Positions 30,601 through 39,197 are shown, counted from the first letter of the stretch. The stretch is 46,417 nt of DNA from Prevotella sp. (GCA_016284635.1 JAEEPF010000007.1:1-46417), one strand, 5' to 3'. Numbers and translations: made by a program. Notes: generated by a model not told the origin, from the letters alone.

Positions 30601-30668
30601 GTGTTTTTCATAGTATTAGATTTAAGGTTAACAAAGGTTTGGGGTCACAGCGGTGACCCATTTTTTTT
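30601..30668 (+). ncRNA. Probable small RNA 2 (short form)
   Basis: The promoter is followed by GTGTTTTTCATAGTATTAGA and TTTAAGGTTAACAAAGG, then a terminator hairpin. The transcript would be about 65-70 nt with no ORF. Its 5' 33 nt match small RNA 1 at 22555 almost base for base. I recall this segment as widespread in Bacteroidales, possibly the Bacteroidales-1 RNA motif. It lies between the MBL gene and the convergent three-gene operon. Confidence 0.7.
30642..30668 (+). terminator. Intrinsic terminator of small RNA 2
   Basis: GGGTCAC-agcg-GTGACCC stem followed by A and eight T residues. Confidence 0.9.
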
Positions 30669-30743
30669 GTCCTTACGTCAAAACACACCATCATCCGCCG
30701 ACATCATATATCAGCGTCTAAAGTGTCTGAACGTCTTAGCGTC

Positions 30744-31028
30744 TTAATGTTTCTTCTTGGATTTTTTGGAGGAAAAACCAAAGATACCTCCGTAGTTCTT
30801 CATCAGCTTCCTGATCAACAGGAAAGCATCGATGGCTGTGATGCTGTTGGCAATAAGGCCGGAGAAGTATTCCCCCTTGGTGCTTCCTTCGCGTTTGATA
30901 AAGGTCTGGTGCCACAAAGCACTGAACTTCGTGTTGTCTTGCTGTATCTCAGCGGCAAGTTCTTCCTTGCGGAGTCTGATCTCTTCAAGCGTGTGATAAT
31001 GGCGCTTTGGCTTTTTTACGGGAAGCAT
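30744..31028 (-). CDS. Conserved small protein of a YtxH/holin-like operon
   Basis: A 94-aa basic protein (KKPKRHYHTLEEIRLRKEELAAEI) with a helical N-terminal half. A moderately hydrophobic C-terminal stretch (LIANSITAIDAFLLIRKLM) precedes a Lys-rich tail (SSKKSKKKH). I recognise it only as the usual third gene after a YtxH protein and a holin-like protein in Bacteroidales. Function is unknown. It lies 39 nt after the preceding gene, with an AATTGATAAT repeat in the gap. Confidence 0.72.
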   Translation of the reverse strand: MLPVKKPKRHYHTLEEIRLRKEELAAEIQQDNTKFSALWHQTFIKREGSTKGEYFSGLIANSITAIDAFLLIRKLMKNYGGIFGFSSKKSKKKH

Positions 31029-31032
31029 GGAG

Positions 31033-31067
31033 TAATTGATAATGGATAATTGATAATTGACAATGAA
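31033..31067. repeat. AATTGATAAT-type microsatellite
   Basis: AATTGATAATGGATAATTGA-type words between two reverse-strand genes. The same words, reverse complemented, precede def at 32768-32800. Confidence 0.75.
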
Positions 31068-31418
31068 TTAAGAGTTCATAAACAGACTGGCGAGGAACTT
31101 CACCAAGGGCTTCTGAATCCAGTTCTTACGGAAGATGATAAACAGGAAGAATAATATAAGATGTACGCCTGAGACGATCAGGAAGGCCTTTGCCATACCG
31201 ATCCATGTGGCCAGCCAACAGGCAACGGCAAAAGAGAAGTACATCAGTACGGCAATGACGAACATGAAAAAGAGGATAGTCAAGGCGGTGGCCGTCAGAA
31301 GGCGCACCACCTTGTCTATCACATCAAGTTTGACGTATTCCGTCTGAAGCCCAAGATAGTGTTTCAACACCTCTATCAGCTGGGCAATCGTCTCAACATT
31401 CTTGTCGCTGGAGAGCAT
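31068..31418 (-). CDS. Holin-like membrane protein (phage holin superfamily III type)
   Basis: A 116-aa protein with an amphipathic N-terminus (NVETIAQLIEVLKHYLGLQTEYVKL) and two membrane helices (about 38-65 and 72-98). This is the layout of the PF07332-type proteins often annotated as phage holin family in non-phage operons. It follows the YtxH gene by one nt. Together they form an operon seen widely in Bacteroidales and thought to be stress related. A true lysis role is unlikely, as no phage genes are nearby. Confidence 0.78.
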   Translation of the reverse strand: MLSSDKNVETIAQLIEVLKHYLGLQTEYVKLDVIDKVVRLLTATALTILFFMFVIAVLMYFSFAVACWLATWIGMAKAFLIVSGVHLILFFLFIIFRKNWIQKPLVKFLASLFMNS

Positions 31419-31419
31419 G

Positions 31420-31632
31420 TTATTCTTCCTCAGTCACGTCCTGAATGTCATCGACAAGATCGACCACTTCCTTGCGGCTCAGTTTGATGTTGTGCTTCTT
31501 CAGGAAAGCCTCCACAGCATCAGTGATCTTAATACGAGTGTCCTGTCCTTTCTCCGGGGCCATGAGAATGCCCAGAGCTGCGCCGGCGATAGCTCCACCG
31601 AGGAATGCGCTAAGATAACCTAAACTTTTCAT
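31420..31632 (-). CDS. YtxH-type small stress/membrane protein
   Basis: A 70-aa protein: YLSAFLGGAIAGAALGILMAPEKG, a glycine-rich membrane helix ending in the APxKG of YtxH proteins. An amphipathic, acidic C-terminal helix follows (KEVVDLVDDIQDVTEEE). First gene of a three-gene reverse operon with a perfect promoter. YtxH proteins are associated with general stress in other bacteria; the role here is inferred. Confidence 0.82.
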   Translation of the reverse strand: MKSLGYLSAFLGGAIAGAALGILMAPEKGQDTRIKITDAVEAFLKKHNIKLSRKEVVDLVDDIQDVTEEE

Positions 31633-31673
31633 ACGCTTAATTGTTTTGTTAGTGAATCAATTGTTTGTCTGTG

Positions 31674-31706
31674 CAAATATACAAATTTTTTCCGTTGTAG
31701 CGCAAA
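31674..31706 (-). promoter_or_regulatory. Promoter of the YtxH operon
   Basis: On the minus strand TTTG (31706-31703), 21 nt, TATATTTG (31681-31674). Confidence 0.7.
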
Positions 31707-31851
31707 AAAGTAGCAATTTTTTTGAAAAAAAGTGATGTTTTCCTCGTTTTAACAAACTTTATGTGCCTTTTTTACTCGGATTTGCGTGATATTTTGTAAT
31801 TTCGCAGCAAATTTGATAATTAATTAATTCTAAACAAACAAAATAACAAAA

Positions 31852-32346
31852 ATGAAGAAGTACACACTTATCTGCATCGGTTTATGTGCAGCAATGGCTT
31901 TTACAAGCTGTAAATCTAGTGAGAGTGCCTACAAGAAGGCTTACGAGAAGGCAAAGCAGTATGACACCCAGACCGCCCAGCAGGCTGCTCCCGCAGCTCA
32001 GGAGGCAGTGGTAGCTCCCGTGGAGGCAAAGCCTGTTACTGAGACAAAGGTCGTCGACAACCTCGACAATGTCTCTTTCCGTCAGGAGAGCGTACAGCTG
32101 ATTCATGGCAATGGCCTGAATGCATTCAGCGTGGTGGTTGGCTCGTTCGGTCTGCTCTCAAATGCTGAGAGTCTGTATCAGCGTCTGAAGGATGCCGGCT
32201 ATGATGCACAGGTTGTGAAGAACGAGGAGAAGAACATGTATCGTGTTGTTGCCTCTTCCTTCGCTGAGAAATCTGCAGCTGTCAGCAGCCGTGACCAGCT
32301 CCGCAACACCTATCCCGATGCATGGCTCCTCTATAACGCACGTTAA
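31852..32346 (+). CDS. SPOR-domain lipoprotein
   Basis: A lipoprotein signal (MKKYTLICIGLCAAMAFTSC) precedes a Lys/Ala/Gln-rich linker (about 25-65). A C-terminal SPOR domain (about 85-160) reads NAFSVVVGSFGLLSNAESLYQ, MYRVVASSF. SPOR domains bind glycan strands lacking stem peptides at the septum. It is outer-membrane or periplasm anchored. It lies upstream of ruvX and def on the same strand, with 11 nt to ruvX, so an operon is likely. A TAATTTCG box at 31797-31804 may be a weak promoter. Confidence 0.88.
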   Translation: MKKYTLICIGLCAAMAFTSCKSSESAYKKAYEKAKQYDTQTAQQAAPAAQEAVVAPVEAKPVTETKVVDNLDNVSFRQESVQLIHGNGLNAFSVVVGSFGLLSNAESLYQRLKDAGYDAQVVKNEEKNMYRVVASSFAEKSAAVSSRDQLRNTYPDAWLLYNAR

Positions 32347-32357
32347 GCAGCGTTGCA

Positions 32358-32768
32358 GTGAGGATATTGTCCATCGATTACGGTAAGAAACGTACCGGTT
32401 TAGCAGTCACCGACCCTCTTCAGCTCATAGCAGGAGGGTTGGCGACTGTTTCAACATCAGAGCTTTTTGATTGGCTGCAAGCCTACAAGGCGCGAGAGCC
32501 ACTGGAGCGGATCATCATTGGTGAACCCCGTCAGCCAAACGGACAGCCGAGTGAGAACCTGCAGCGTGTGCAGCAGTTTGTGGCCAGATGGCGCAAGGCA
32601 GTACCTGATGTACCCATTGAGTACTATGACGAGCGTTTCACCTCTGTGCTGGCTCATCAGGCGATGCTCGACGGAGGCCTCAAGAAGAAAGCCCGTCAGG
32701 ACAAGGCCCTTGTAGACGAGATCTCTGCTACCATCATCCTGGAGGACTATCTCCGCAGTCGCAAATAA
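32358..32768 (+). CDS. ruvX: Putative pre-16S rRNA nuclease / Holliday junction resolvase-like RuvX
   Basis: A YqgF-fold (RNase H-like) protein of 136 aa: ILSIDYGKKRTGLAVTDPLQ (first catalytic Asp), IIIGEPRQPNGQPS, YDERFTSVLAHQAM and a late DEISATIILEDYL. In E. coli the homologue YqgF matures the 5' end of 16S rRNA. The start is GTG at 32358; no ATG fits. The stop merges into the AATTGATAAT-type repeat before def. Confidence 0.92.
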   Translation: MRILSIDYGKKRTGLAVTDPLQLIAGGLATVSTSELFDWLQAYKAREPLERIIIGEPRQPNGQPSENLQRVQQFVARWRKAVPDVPIEYYDERFTSVLAHQAMLDGGLKKKARQDKALVDEISATIILEDYLRSRK

Positions 32769-32800
32769 TTATCAATTGTCAATTTTCAATTATCAATTCA
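32768..32800. repeat. AATTATCAATTGTC-type microsatellite before def
   Basis: ATTATCAATTGTCAATTTTC and further TCAATT words fill the whole ruvX-def gap, ending two nt before the GTG start of def. Confidence 0.8.
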
Positions 32801-32801
32801 A

Positions 32802-33362
32802 GTGATTCTACCTATTTATATATATGGTCAGCCTGTGCTGAGAAAGGTGACAGAAGATATCACCGCCGACTATCCGCAGTTGAAGGAACTGATAGCTGAC
32901 ATGTGGGAAACACTGGCAGAGTCGGAAGGTATCGGTCTTGCTGCTCCACAGATTGGCAAGGCCATCCGTCTGTCTGTTATTGACCTGGATGTGATTTCCG
33001 ATGACCTGCCTGAATACAAAGGATTCCGACAAGTGTTCATCAATCCCCATATCATCGAATATGATGAGACGAAGACAGACACCTCAGAAGAAGGATGTCT
33101 GTCGCTTCCTGCCATCCATGAGAAGGTGGAGCGTCCATCACGTATCCATGTGGAATGGGATGATGAGGACTTCAATCATCACGACGAATGGATTGAGGGT
33201 TACCTTGCCCGCGTGATGCAACATGAGTTCGACCATCTAGATGGAAAGATGTTTGTCGACCACATTTCTCCACTTCGTAAACAACTTATTAAGAGTAAGT
33301 TACGTGCTTTGATTCAAGGACGTTACCGCTGCGCTTATAAGACAAAACCGGTAAAAAGGTAA
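32802..33362 (+). CDS. def: Peptide deformylase
   Basis: Removes N-formyl from new proteins. Motif 1 [10 protein letters not shown], motif 2 EEGCLSLP with the metal Cys, and motif 3 [16 protein letters not shown] with HExxH are all present; 186 aa. The start is GTG, directly after a repeat and without a Shine-Dalgarno. The last residues (KTKPVKR) and the stop codon are encoded by a GTAAAAAG repeat. It lies in the SPOR-ruvX-def-TPR block. Confidence 0.95.
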   Translation: MILPIYIYGQPVLRKVTEDITADYPQLKELIADMWETLAESEGIGLAAPQIGKAIRLSVIDLDVISDDLPEYKGFRQVFINPHIIEYDETKTDTSEEGCLSLPAIHEKVERPSRIHVEWDDEDFNHHDEWIEGYLARVMQHEFDHLDGKMFVDHISPLRKQLIKSKLRALIQGRYRCAYKTKPVKR

Positions 33363-33476
33363 AAAAGTAAAAGAGTAAAAAGGTAAAACATGCTGCACAT
33401 GAATAGTACCTTGGGTATAAAAGGTAAGAGGTTTGGTTGCTTCTTACTTTTTTACCTTTTTACCTTTTTACCTTTA
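33349..33476. repeat. GTAAAAAG repeat and its inverted copy flanking the TPR gene start
   Basis: GTAAAAAG-type units run from the def 3' end to the TPR start (33350-33388). An inverted run (TTACTTTTTTACCTTTTTAC..., 33443-33476) lies inside the TPR gene and encodes part of its signal peptide. The two runs could pair as a long hairpin covering the TPR start codon. Confidence 0.85.
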
Positions 33477-35381
33477 AAGGCCCAGTTCAACACCGATCGT
33501 CTGGTGATGATCGGACGCTCAGCCCTCTATTATGAGGACTACGTGCTTTCCATCCAATATTTCAATCAGGCCATCAGTCAGAAGCCCTGGCTCTATGAAC
33601 CTTGGTTCTTCCGTGGGGTGGCGAAGTATTATTTGGATGATTACCGTGGGGCTGAATCAGACTGTTCTGAGGCTATTGAGCGCAATCCATATGTGACCAG
33701 TGCGTATGAAGTGAGAGCCCTCTGTCGCATCAATCAGAAGAAGTTCGCAGAGGCTGTCAGTGACTACAATCGTGCTTTGCGCTATGACCCAGAGAATCAG
33801 ATTTATTGGTATAACCGTGTCCTTTGCCTCATTCAGAATAAGGAATACGACCGTGCGATGACACAGATTGACACAATGATCACCCGTTGGTCACGTTATG
33901 CCAGGGCCTATGCCGTACAAGGGGAGGTCTACCTCTTGCAGAAAGATACTACCAATGCTATCAATGCGCTCGATAAGAGTCTGGAGATTGATCCCTATGA
34001 TGGTGGCATTTGGTCAGAAAGGGCTGTCATCAGTCTCAGTCAGAAGAACTGGAAAGAGGGTGAGGAGTTCTTGTCTCAGGCTATTCGTCTGCTTCCTCGT
34101 CATTCTGGCAACTATATCAACCGTGCGATGGCCCGATACAACCAGAATAACCTGCGTGGGGCAATGACAGACTATGATACGGCCCTTGACATAGATCCCA
34201 ACAACTTTCTTGGACACTATAACCGCGGTCTGCTCCGTGCCCAAGTGGGTGACGACAACCGTGGTATTGAAGACTTCGACTTTGTGCTGAAGCTGGAACC
34301 CAACAACCTGATGGCGCTTTTTAATCGTGCTTTGCTGTTGGAACAAACGGGTAATCTGCGGGCTGCCATCCGTGACTATTCAAAGGTCATTGAGGACTTC
34401 CCCAACTTCTGGTTCGGCTTGGAGCACAGAGCCTCCTGTTATCGTCGCTTGGGTAACACCAAACAGGCAGAACTGGATGAGTTCCGTATCCTGAAAGCCC
34501 AGATGGACAAGCGTTATGGCAAGCAGCCGCGCCTCTCTCAGAAACAGATGCGCCGTCGCAGTGATGAGGATCTAGAGAAATACAACCAACTGGTCATTGC
34601 CGACGAAGAGGAAGTGGAGCATGAGTACAAGAGTGCCTATCGTGGTCGTGTGCAGAACCGCAAGGCTGATCTGGCTTTCCTGCCGATGTATGGCCTGACC
34701 TTCACACGTCCATCGGATGAAGTGAAGACCGAGATGCCATACGAAGAGACTGTGGAGGCCTATAATGCTAAATCCCGTTCCCGTCGTGTCTATGTGTCCT
34801 GTGATCAGACCAAACTCGATGAGGACCGTATGAAACAGACGTTTGTCTATATTGATTCCCTCAGTACAGCCATTGACGCCAGCAAGAATACGCAAGATGT
34901 CAAGCCCTTGCTCCTGATGCGTGCCATCGCCTACAGCACCATCCAGAACTTCGACAATGCCATCGACGATCTGAGCATCTGTCTGCAGATTGATTCCACG
35001 CTGACACTGGCCCTCTGGCAGCGTGCTGTCTGCCAAGCGAAGATCAATGAGTTCAATGCCTCTCAGGGTACGAACATTGATCTCCAGTCTGCCAACGTCT
35101 TGGGTGATCTCTCGACAGCCATCCAGAAGTCGCCCAACAATACCTATTTATATTATAATAGAGGTAATCTTCATGCCCAGCGTCAGGACTACCAGCGTGC
35201 CATCGATGACTATACCAAGGCCATCTCTCTTGAAGAGCGTCTGGCAGAGGCTTACTTCAACCGTGGACTCGCTCTCATCTATATGAAGCGTGAGGCAGAA
35301 GGCATCGCCGACCTCAGCAAAGCTGGTGAGTTAGGACTCTATCAGGCCTACAGCATCATCAAACAAAAGACAGGAAAATGA
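33390..35381 (+). CDS. Secreted or periplasmic TPR-repeat protein
   Basis: 663 aa. A signal peptide (about 10-31) ends in LPLKAQ, so the mature protein probably begins at FNTDRLVMIG. Its hydrophobic core (LLFYLFTFLP) is encoded by the inverted GTAAAAAG repeat. The rest is a tetratricopeptide scaffold: at least nine units of the W/Y..G/A..Y/F pattern (ALYYEDYVLSIQYFNQAI, AEAVSDYNRALRYDP, LRGAMTDYDTALDIDPN, YQRAIDDYTKAISLEER). A charged non-TPR region lies at about 370-450. Such proteins form protein-protein scaffolds; the partner is unknown. It is last in the SPOR-ruvX-def block. Confidence 0.88.
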   Translation: MLHMNSTLGIKGKRFGCFLLFYLFTFLPLKAQFNTDRLVMIGRSALYYEDYVLSIQYFNQAISQKPWLYEPWFFRGVAKYYLDDYRGAESDCSEAIERNPYVTSAYEVRALCRINQKKFAEAVSDYNRALRYDPENQIYWYNRVLCLIQNKEYDRAMTQIDTMITRWSRYARAYAVQGEVYLLQKDTTNAINALDKSLEIDPYDGGIWSERAVISLSQKNWKEGEEFLSQAIRLLPRHSGNYINRAMARYNQNNLRGAMTDYDTALDIDPNNFLGHYNRGLLRAQVGDDNRGIEDFDFVLKLEPNNLMALFNRALLLEQTGNLRAAIRDYSKVIEDFPNFWFGLEHRASCYRRLGNTKQAELDEFRILKAQMDKRYGKQPRLSQKQMRRRSDEDLEKYNQLVIADEEEVEHEYKSAYRGRVQNRKADLAFLPMYGLTFTRPSDEVKTEMPYEETVEAYNAKSRSRRVYVSCDQTKLDEDRMKQTFVYIDSLSTAIDASKNTQDVKPLLLMRAIAYSTIQNFDNAIDDLSICLQIDSTLTLALWQRAVCQAKINEFNASQGTNIDLQSANVLGDLSTAIQKSPNNTYLYYNRGNLHAQRQDYQRAIDDYTKAISLEERLAEAYFNRGLALIYMKREAEGIADLSKAGELGLYQAYSIIKQKTGK

Positions 35382-35422
35382 AGATTTTTTGTTTCTTTTG
35401 TTCTTTTGTCTAAAAAAATAAG

Positions 35423-35430
35423 TAACTTTG
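35423..35430 (+). promoter_or_regulatory. -7 box of thrS promoter
   Basis: TAACTTTG, 34 nt before the ATG. A TTTG lies 22 nt upstream (35397-35400), slightly far. Confidence 0.65.
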
Positions 35431-35464
35431 CACGCAATTTCAAATTCAAACATATATTGTAGAT

Positions 35465-37408
35465 ATGATCAACATTACTTTTCCAGACGGATCTGTTCGT
35501 TCGTATGAGCAGGGCGTGACTGGCTATCAGATTGCAGAGAGCATCTCTCCGGCTCTCGCACGCAGCGTTCTCTGCTGTGGAGTAAACGGTGAGACAGTAG
35601 AGCTGAACCGTCCTATCAATGAGGACGCTACCATCGCGCTCTACAAGTGGGAAGACGAGCAGGGTAAGCATACCTTCTGGCACACCTCTGCACACCTCTT
35701 GGCAGAGGCTTTGAAGGAGTTGTATCCTGGCATTCAGTTCGGTTTTGGACCTGCCGTCGAGAATGGATTCTTCTATGATGTGCTGCTGAAAGACGGCGAG
35801 AGCATCAAGGAGAGCGACTTCCCCAAGATTGAAGAGAAGATGAAGGAACTGGCTTCCAAGAAAGAGCCTGTTGTTCGTCGTGAGGTGCCCAAGGCCGAGG
35901 CTCTGAAGGAGTTTGCTGCCGATGGTCAGACCTACAAGTGCGAGCACATTGAGCAGGACCTTGAGGACGGTTCTATCACCACCTATACACAGGGCCGCTT
36001 CACCGACCTCTGCCGTGGTCCGCACCTTGTGGACACTGGTGAGATCAAGGCCATCAAACTGACCTCCGTCGCTGGTGCTTTCTGGCGTGGCGATGCTACC
36101 CGTGAGCAGATGCAGCGTCTCTACGGTATCACCTTCCCCAAGAAGAAGATGCTTGATGAGTATCTCGTGATGCTTGAGGAGGCCAAGAAGCGCGACCATC
36201 GTAAGATCGGTAAGGAGATGGAGCTGTTCATGTTTTCTGAGAAGGTTGGCAAGGGACTTCCTATCTGGCTGCCGAAAGGCACTGATCTCCGTCTGCGTCT
36301 TCAGGATCACCTGCGTAAGGTGCAGAAGCGTTATGGCTATCAGGAGGTCATCACGCCGCATATCGGTGGTAAGAGCCTCTATGTCACCTCCGGCCACTAT
36401 GCTCACTATGGTCAGGACTCCTTCCGTCCCATCACTACACCTGAGGAGGGCGAGGAGTATATGCTGAAACCCATGAACTGTCCTCACCACTGTGAGATCT
36501 TCGCCTGGAAGCCCCGTTCATACAAGGATCTGCCCCTGCGTATCGCAGAGTTTGGTACGGTCTATCGTTATGAGCAGAGCGGTGAGTTGCACGGACTGAC
36601 TCGTGTGCGTTCGTTCACTCAGGACGATGCCCACCTCTTCTGCCGTCCTGACCAGGTGAAACAGGAGTTCCTCAATGTGATGGATATCATCGGTGTGGTT
36701 CTGACAGCCTTCGGTTTCAACTTTGAGGCACAGATCTCCCTGCGTGATCCAGATAACCATGAGAAGTACGTAGGTACCGACGAAGACTGGGCACTGGCTG
36801 AGAAGGCCATTGTCGAGGCTTGTGAGGAGAAGGGCCTCAATGCCAAGGTGGAATATGGCGAGGCAGCCTTCTATGGTCCTAAGCTTGACTTTATGATTAA
36901 GGATGCCATCGGCCGTCGCTGGCAGCTGGGTACTATCCAGGTGGACTACAACCTGCCCAAGCGCTTCCAGTTGGAATACACCGACGAGGACAACACGAAG
37001 AAAACACCTGTGATGATTCACCGTGCTCCCTTCGGTTCTCTTGAGCGTTTCACCGCCGTGCTCATCGAGCACACCAGCGGTCACTTCCCCCTCTGGCTTA
37101 CACCTGAGCAGGTGGCCATCCTCCCGCTGTCGGAGAAATACAACGACTATGCCCAGGAGGTCTGCAAGAAGTTCAGCGAGGGTGGGGTACGTGCCACCAT
37201 TGACCTGCGTAACGAGAAGCTGGGCCGTAAGATTCGCGACAATGAGTTGAAGCGCATCCCCTACATGGTCATCGTCGGCGAGAAGGAAGCCGCAGATGGT
37301 ACTGTAGCTGTCCGTCCTCAGGGTGGCGGTGAGCAGAGCGTCAAGACCATCCAAGAGTTCATCGACGAGGTGAATGCTCAGGTGGCAGAAATGACCAAGG
37401 ACTTCTAA
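35465..37408 (+). CDS. thrS: Threonyl-tRNA synthetase
   Basis: A class II synthetase of 647 aa with the full domain set. The N-terminal TGS domain ([19 protein letters not shown]) and editing domain ([18 protein letters not shown], with the C-terminal [11 protein letters not shown]) are present. The catalytic core has the zinc Cys in [10 protein letters not shown] and motif 2 [21 protein letters not shown]. The anticodon domain ends in [11 protein letters not shown]. The leader is short, with no T-box or operator-like structure seen. It lies upstream of infC-rpmI-rplT, an arrangement also found in E. coli. Confidence 0.97.
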   Translation: MINITFPDGSVRSYEQGVTGYQIAESISPALARSVLCCGVNGETVELNRPINEDATIALYKWEDEQGKHTFWHTSAHLLAEALKELYPGIQFGFGPAVENGFFYDVLLKDGESIKESDFPKIEEKMKELASKKEPVVRREVPKAEALKEFAADGQTYKCEHIEQDLEDGSITTYTQGRFTDLCRGPHLVDTGEIKAIKLTSVAGAFWRGDATREQMQRLYGITFPKKKMLDEYLVMLEEAKKRDHRKIGKEMELFMFSEKVGKGLPIWLPKGTDLRLRLQDHLRKVQKRYGYQEVITPHIGGKSLYVTSGHYAHYGQDSFRPITTPEEGEEYMLKPMNCPHHCEIFAWKPRSYKDLPLRIAEFGTVYRYEQSGELHGLTRVRSFTQDDAHLFCRPDQVKQEFLNVMDIIGVVLTAFGFNFEAQISLRDPDNHEKYVGTDEDWALAEKAIVEACEEKGLNAKVEYGEAAFYGPKLDFMIKDAIGRRWQLGTIQVDYNLPKRFQLEYTDEDNTKKTPVMIHRAPFGSLERFTAVLIEHTSGHFPLWLTPEQVAILPLSEKYNDYAQEVCKKFSEGGVRATIDLRNEKLGRKIRDNELKRIPYMVIVGEKEAADGTVAVRPQGGGEQSVKTIQEFIDEVNAQVAEMTKDF

Positions 37409-37417
37409 GTAATATTT

Positions 37418-37514
37418 GAAACAAATTGCCATAATTACTCATAATTTTATCATAATAAAACGTCAAAATAATGATTATTATGGATAATTAGGGTTTATTA
37501 TGGCAATTTGTTTC
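37418..37514. repeat. Perfect 18-bp inverted repeat between thrS and infC
   Basis: GAAACAAATTGCCATAAT (37418-37435) is exactly inverted at 37497-37514. The interior is AT-rich with shorter CATAAT/ATTATG words that can extend the pairing. There is no GC-rich stem or T-run of normal terminator type. Confidence 0.88.
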
Positions 37515-37542
37515 TGAAAAATATAAAAAAGGAACAAAATTA

Positions 37543-37574
37543 TTTGGCTAATTCGCTGAAAGTTAGTACCTTTG
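37543..37574 (+). promoter_or_regulatory. Promoter of infC
   Basis: TTTG (37543-37546), 20 nt, TACCTTTG (37567-37574). Consensus match; ATG is 25 nt downstream. Confidence 0.82.
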
Positions 37575-37599
37575 CAGCCGATTTCTTAAAAAGCAGTTG

Positions 37600-38313
37600 A
37601 TGAAGAATGACAATTTGAAGAATCAGTACCGTATCAACGAACAGATACGTGTGCGTGAAGTTCGCATAGTGGGTGACAATGGAAGCACAGTTGTTCCAAC
37701 CCGCGATGCATTGAACATGGCCCGCGAGCAGGGTGTCGATCTCGTAGAGATTTCGCCCAATGCCAATCCGCCCGTTTGCCGTCTCATCGACTACTCCAAG
37801 TTCCTCTACCAGCAGAAGAAGCGCCAGAAGGAAATGAAGGCCAAGCAGGTGAAGGTCGAGGTGAAGGAGATCAGGTTCGGCCCCCAGACCGATGAGCACG
37901 ACTATCAGTTTAAGCTCAAGCATGCGAAGGAGTTCCTTGAGGAGGGAAATAAGGTACGTGCCTATGTATTCTTCCGCGGACGCTCCATCCTGTTCAAGGA
38001 ACAGGGCGAAGTGTTGCTGCTCCGTTTTGCCAACGATCTGGAGGAAGTGGGAAAGGTAGAGTCCATGCCGTCGCTTGAAGGTAAGAAGATGTTCCTCTAT
38101 CTCGCTCCTAAGAAGGCCGGAACCAAGAAGCAGAGTCAGCAGGCCCGCGACCGTGTGGCAGCAGAGGCTGAAGCCCGCGAAGCCAAGAAAGCCCAGCAGG
38201 CTCCCCAGGCAGAACCGGATACAGAGATGCCCGCCAATGGTGGTCTTCTCGCCAATGCCAAGATTTCCGCTGACGCTCTGAAGAAGCTGACAGAGACAGA
38301 AACTGAGGATTAA
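37600..38313 (+). CDS. infC: Translation initiation factor IF-3
   Basis: IF-3 keeps the 30S subunit free and checks start codons. The N-domain ([40 protein letters not shown]), the Lys-rich linker and the C-domain ([30 protein letters not shown]) are clear. A C-terminal extension of ~50 residues, rich in Ala/Gln/Lys, goes beyond the E. coli length (180). The track begins at TTG 37597; ATG 37600 directly follows it (TTGATG). First gene of infC-rpmI-rplT. With non-AUG starts frequent in this window, IF-3 level may matter for rsmE, murB and others, which is speculation. Confidence 0.95.
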   Translation: MKNDNLKNQYRINEQIRVREVRIVGDNGSTVVPTRDALNMAREQGVDLVEISPNANPPVCRLIDYSKFLYQQKKRQKEMKAKQVKVEVKEIRFGPQTDEHDYQFKLKHAKEFLEEGNKVRAYVFFRGRSILFKEQGEVLLLRFANDLEEVGKVESMPSLEGKKMFLYLAPKKAGTKKQSQQARDRVAAEAEAREAKKAQQAPQAEPDTEMPANGGLLANAKISADALKKLTETETED

Positions 38314-38416
38314 GTCCTGAAGTCCTGTAGTCTGCTGCAAAAAAGAAAAAAACAGGTGGCGCGCCCGGTATATGCGTAGCTGCCGATTATTAATAACAAT
38401 TTAAATTTTAAAAACA
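38313..38416 (+). other. infC-rpmI spacer with a partial repeat
   Basis: AGTCCTGAAGTCCTGTAGTC is followed by TGCTGCAAAAAAGAAAAA, similar to the right half of the 5224-5295 element. A GC-rich patch (GGTGGCGCGCCCGG) and an AT-rich leader to rpmI follow. I see no known ribosomal-protein leader structure. Confidence 0.6.
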
Positions 38417-38614
38417 ATGCCAAAAGTAAAGACAAATTCCGGTGCCAAGAAGAGATTCTCATTCACCGGTACAGGTAAGGTTAAGAGACGTCACGCTTAC
38501 CACAGCCACATTCTCACGAAGAAGACCAAGAAGCAGAAGCGCAACTTGGTTGGTACAACTATCGTTGATGATTCCAACATGAAGCAGGTACGTGACCTGT
38601 TGTGTCTCCGTTAA
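38417..38614 (+). CDS. rpmI: 50S ribosomal protein L35
   Basis: 65 aa, highly basic. [20 protein letters not shown] and [20 protein letters not shown] are the standard L35 signature. Middle gene of the infC operon. Confidence 0.96.
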   Translation: MPKVKTNSGAKKRFSFTGTGKVKRRHAYHSHILTKKTKKQKRNLVGTTIVDDSNMKQVRDLLCLR

Positions 38615-38646
38615 TCCTATTGTCGAACATTTAAAAGAAGAAAACT

Positions 38647-38991
38647 ATGCCAAGATCAGTTAATCACGTTGCATCAAGAGCAAAGCGTAAGAGAATTTTG
38701 AAGCTTACCCGCGGCTACTTCGGAGCCCGCAAGAATGTTTGGACAGTAGCAAAGAATACCTGGGAGAAAGGTCTGACCTATGCCTATCGTGACCGCCGTA
38801 ACAAGAAGCGTAACTTCCGCAGCCTGTGGATCCAGCGTATCAATGCTGCCGCTCGTTTGGAAGGCATGAGTTACAGTGTCCTCATGGGCAAGCTCGCCAA
38901 GGCTGGTATCGAGATCAACCGCAAGGTGCTCGCCGACCTCGCCATGAACAATCCCGAAGCCTTCAAGGCCATCGTGGAAAAGGTGAAGTAA
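38647..38991 (+). CDS. rplT: 50S ribosomal protein L20
   Basis: 114 aa. [55 protein letters not shown] and a conserved end ([18 protein letters not shown]) are standard for L20, an early 50S assembly protein. It starts 32 nt after rpmI behind AAAAGAAG and is followed by a terminator. Confidence 0.97.
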   Translation: MPRSVNHVASRAKRKRILKLTRGYFGARKNVWTVAKNTWEKGLTYAYRDRRNKKRNFRSLWIQRINAAARLEGMSYSVLMGKLAKAGIEINRKVLADLAMNNPEAFKAIVEKVK

Positions 38992-39010
38992 ATCACAGAC
39001 TTTTCGTCGT

Positions 39011-39051
39011 AATAAAAATTGAGCCCCTCATCGCTGAGAGGCTCTTTTTTT
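39011..39051. terminator. Bidirectional terminator between rplT and tRNA-Arg
   Basis: GAGCCCCTCA-tcgc-TGAGAGGCTC stem. T7 follows on the plus strand, and AATAAAAATT precedes it, giving a T-run for the minus-strand tRNA. Confidence 0.9.
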
Positions 39052-39062
39052 CATGTTGTTTT

Positions 39063-39139
<77 letters not shown>

Positions 39140-39165
39140 GACCTTATTGCAGAGATTTGCGGGTG

Positions 39166-39197
39166 CAAAGGTAGGCATTTTTTCGCGATTGTGCAAA
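39166..39197 (-). promoter_or_regulatory. Promoter of tRNA-Arg
   Basis: On the minus strand TTTG (39197-39194), 20 nt, TACCTTTG (39173-39166). It sits at the 3' end of the PP2C-like gene. Confidence 0.8.

Noticed and set aside
31068-31418. Holin-like protein as a sign of a prophage
   Set aside because: No lysin, capsid, terminase or integrase is nearby; the YtxH-holin-like operon is a normal chromosomal feature of Bacteroidales.
35431-35464. T-box or operator control of thrS
   Set aside because: The leader is only about 30 nt and has no tRNA-like or specifier structure.
35348-36490. 380-aa reverse ORF opposite thrS, and other long antisense ORFs (e.g. 1568-2491, 13507-14307, 15514-16326, 36518-37432)
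   Set aside because: They lie opposite clearly identified genes, have no recognisable domains and follow the codon bias shadow of the sense strand.
38313-38416. Known L20/IF-3 autoregulatory leader before rpmI
   Set aside because: The spacer is short and repeat-derived; no pseudoknot or L20-type leader element could be recognised.
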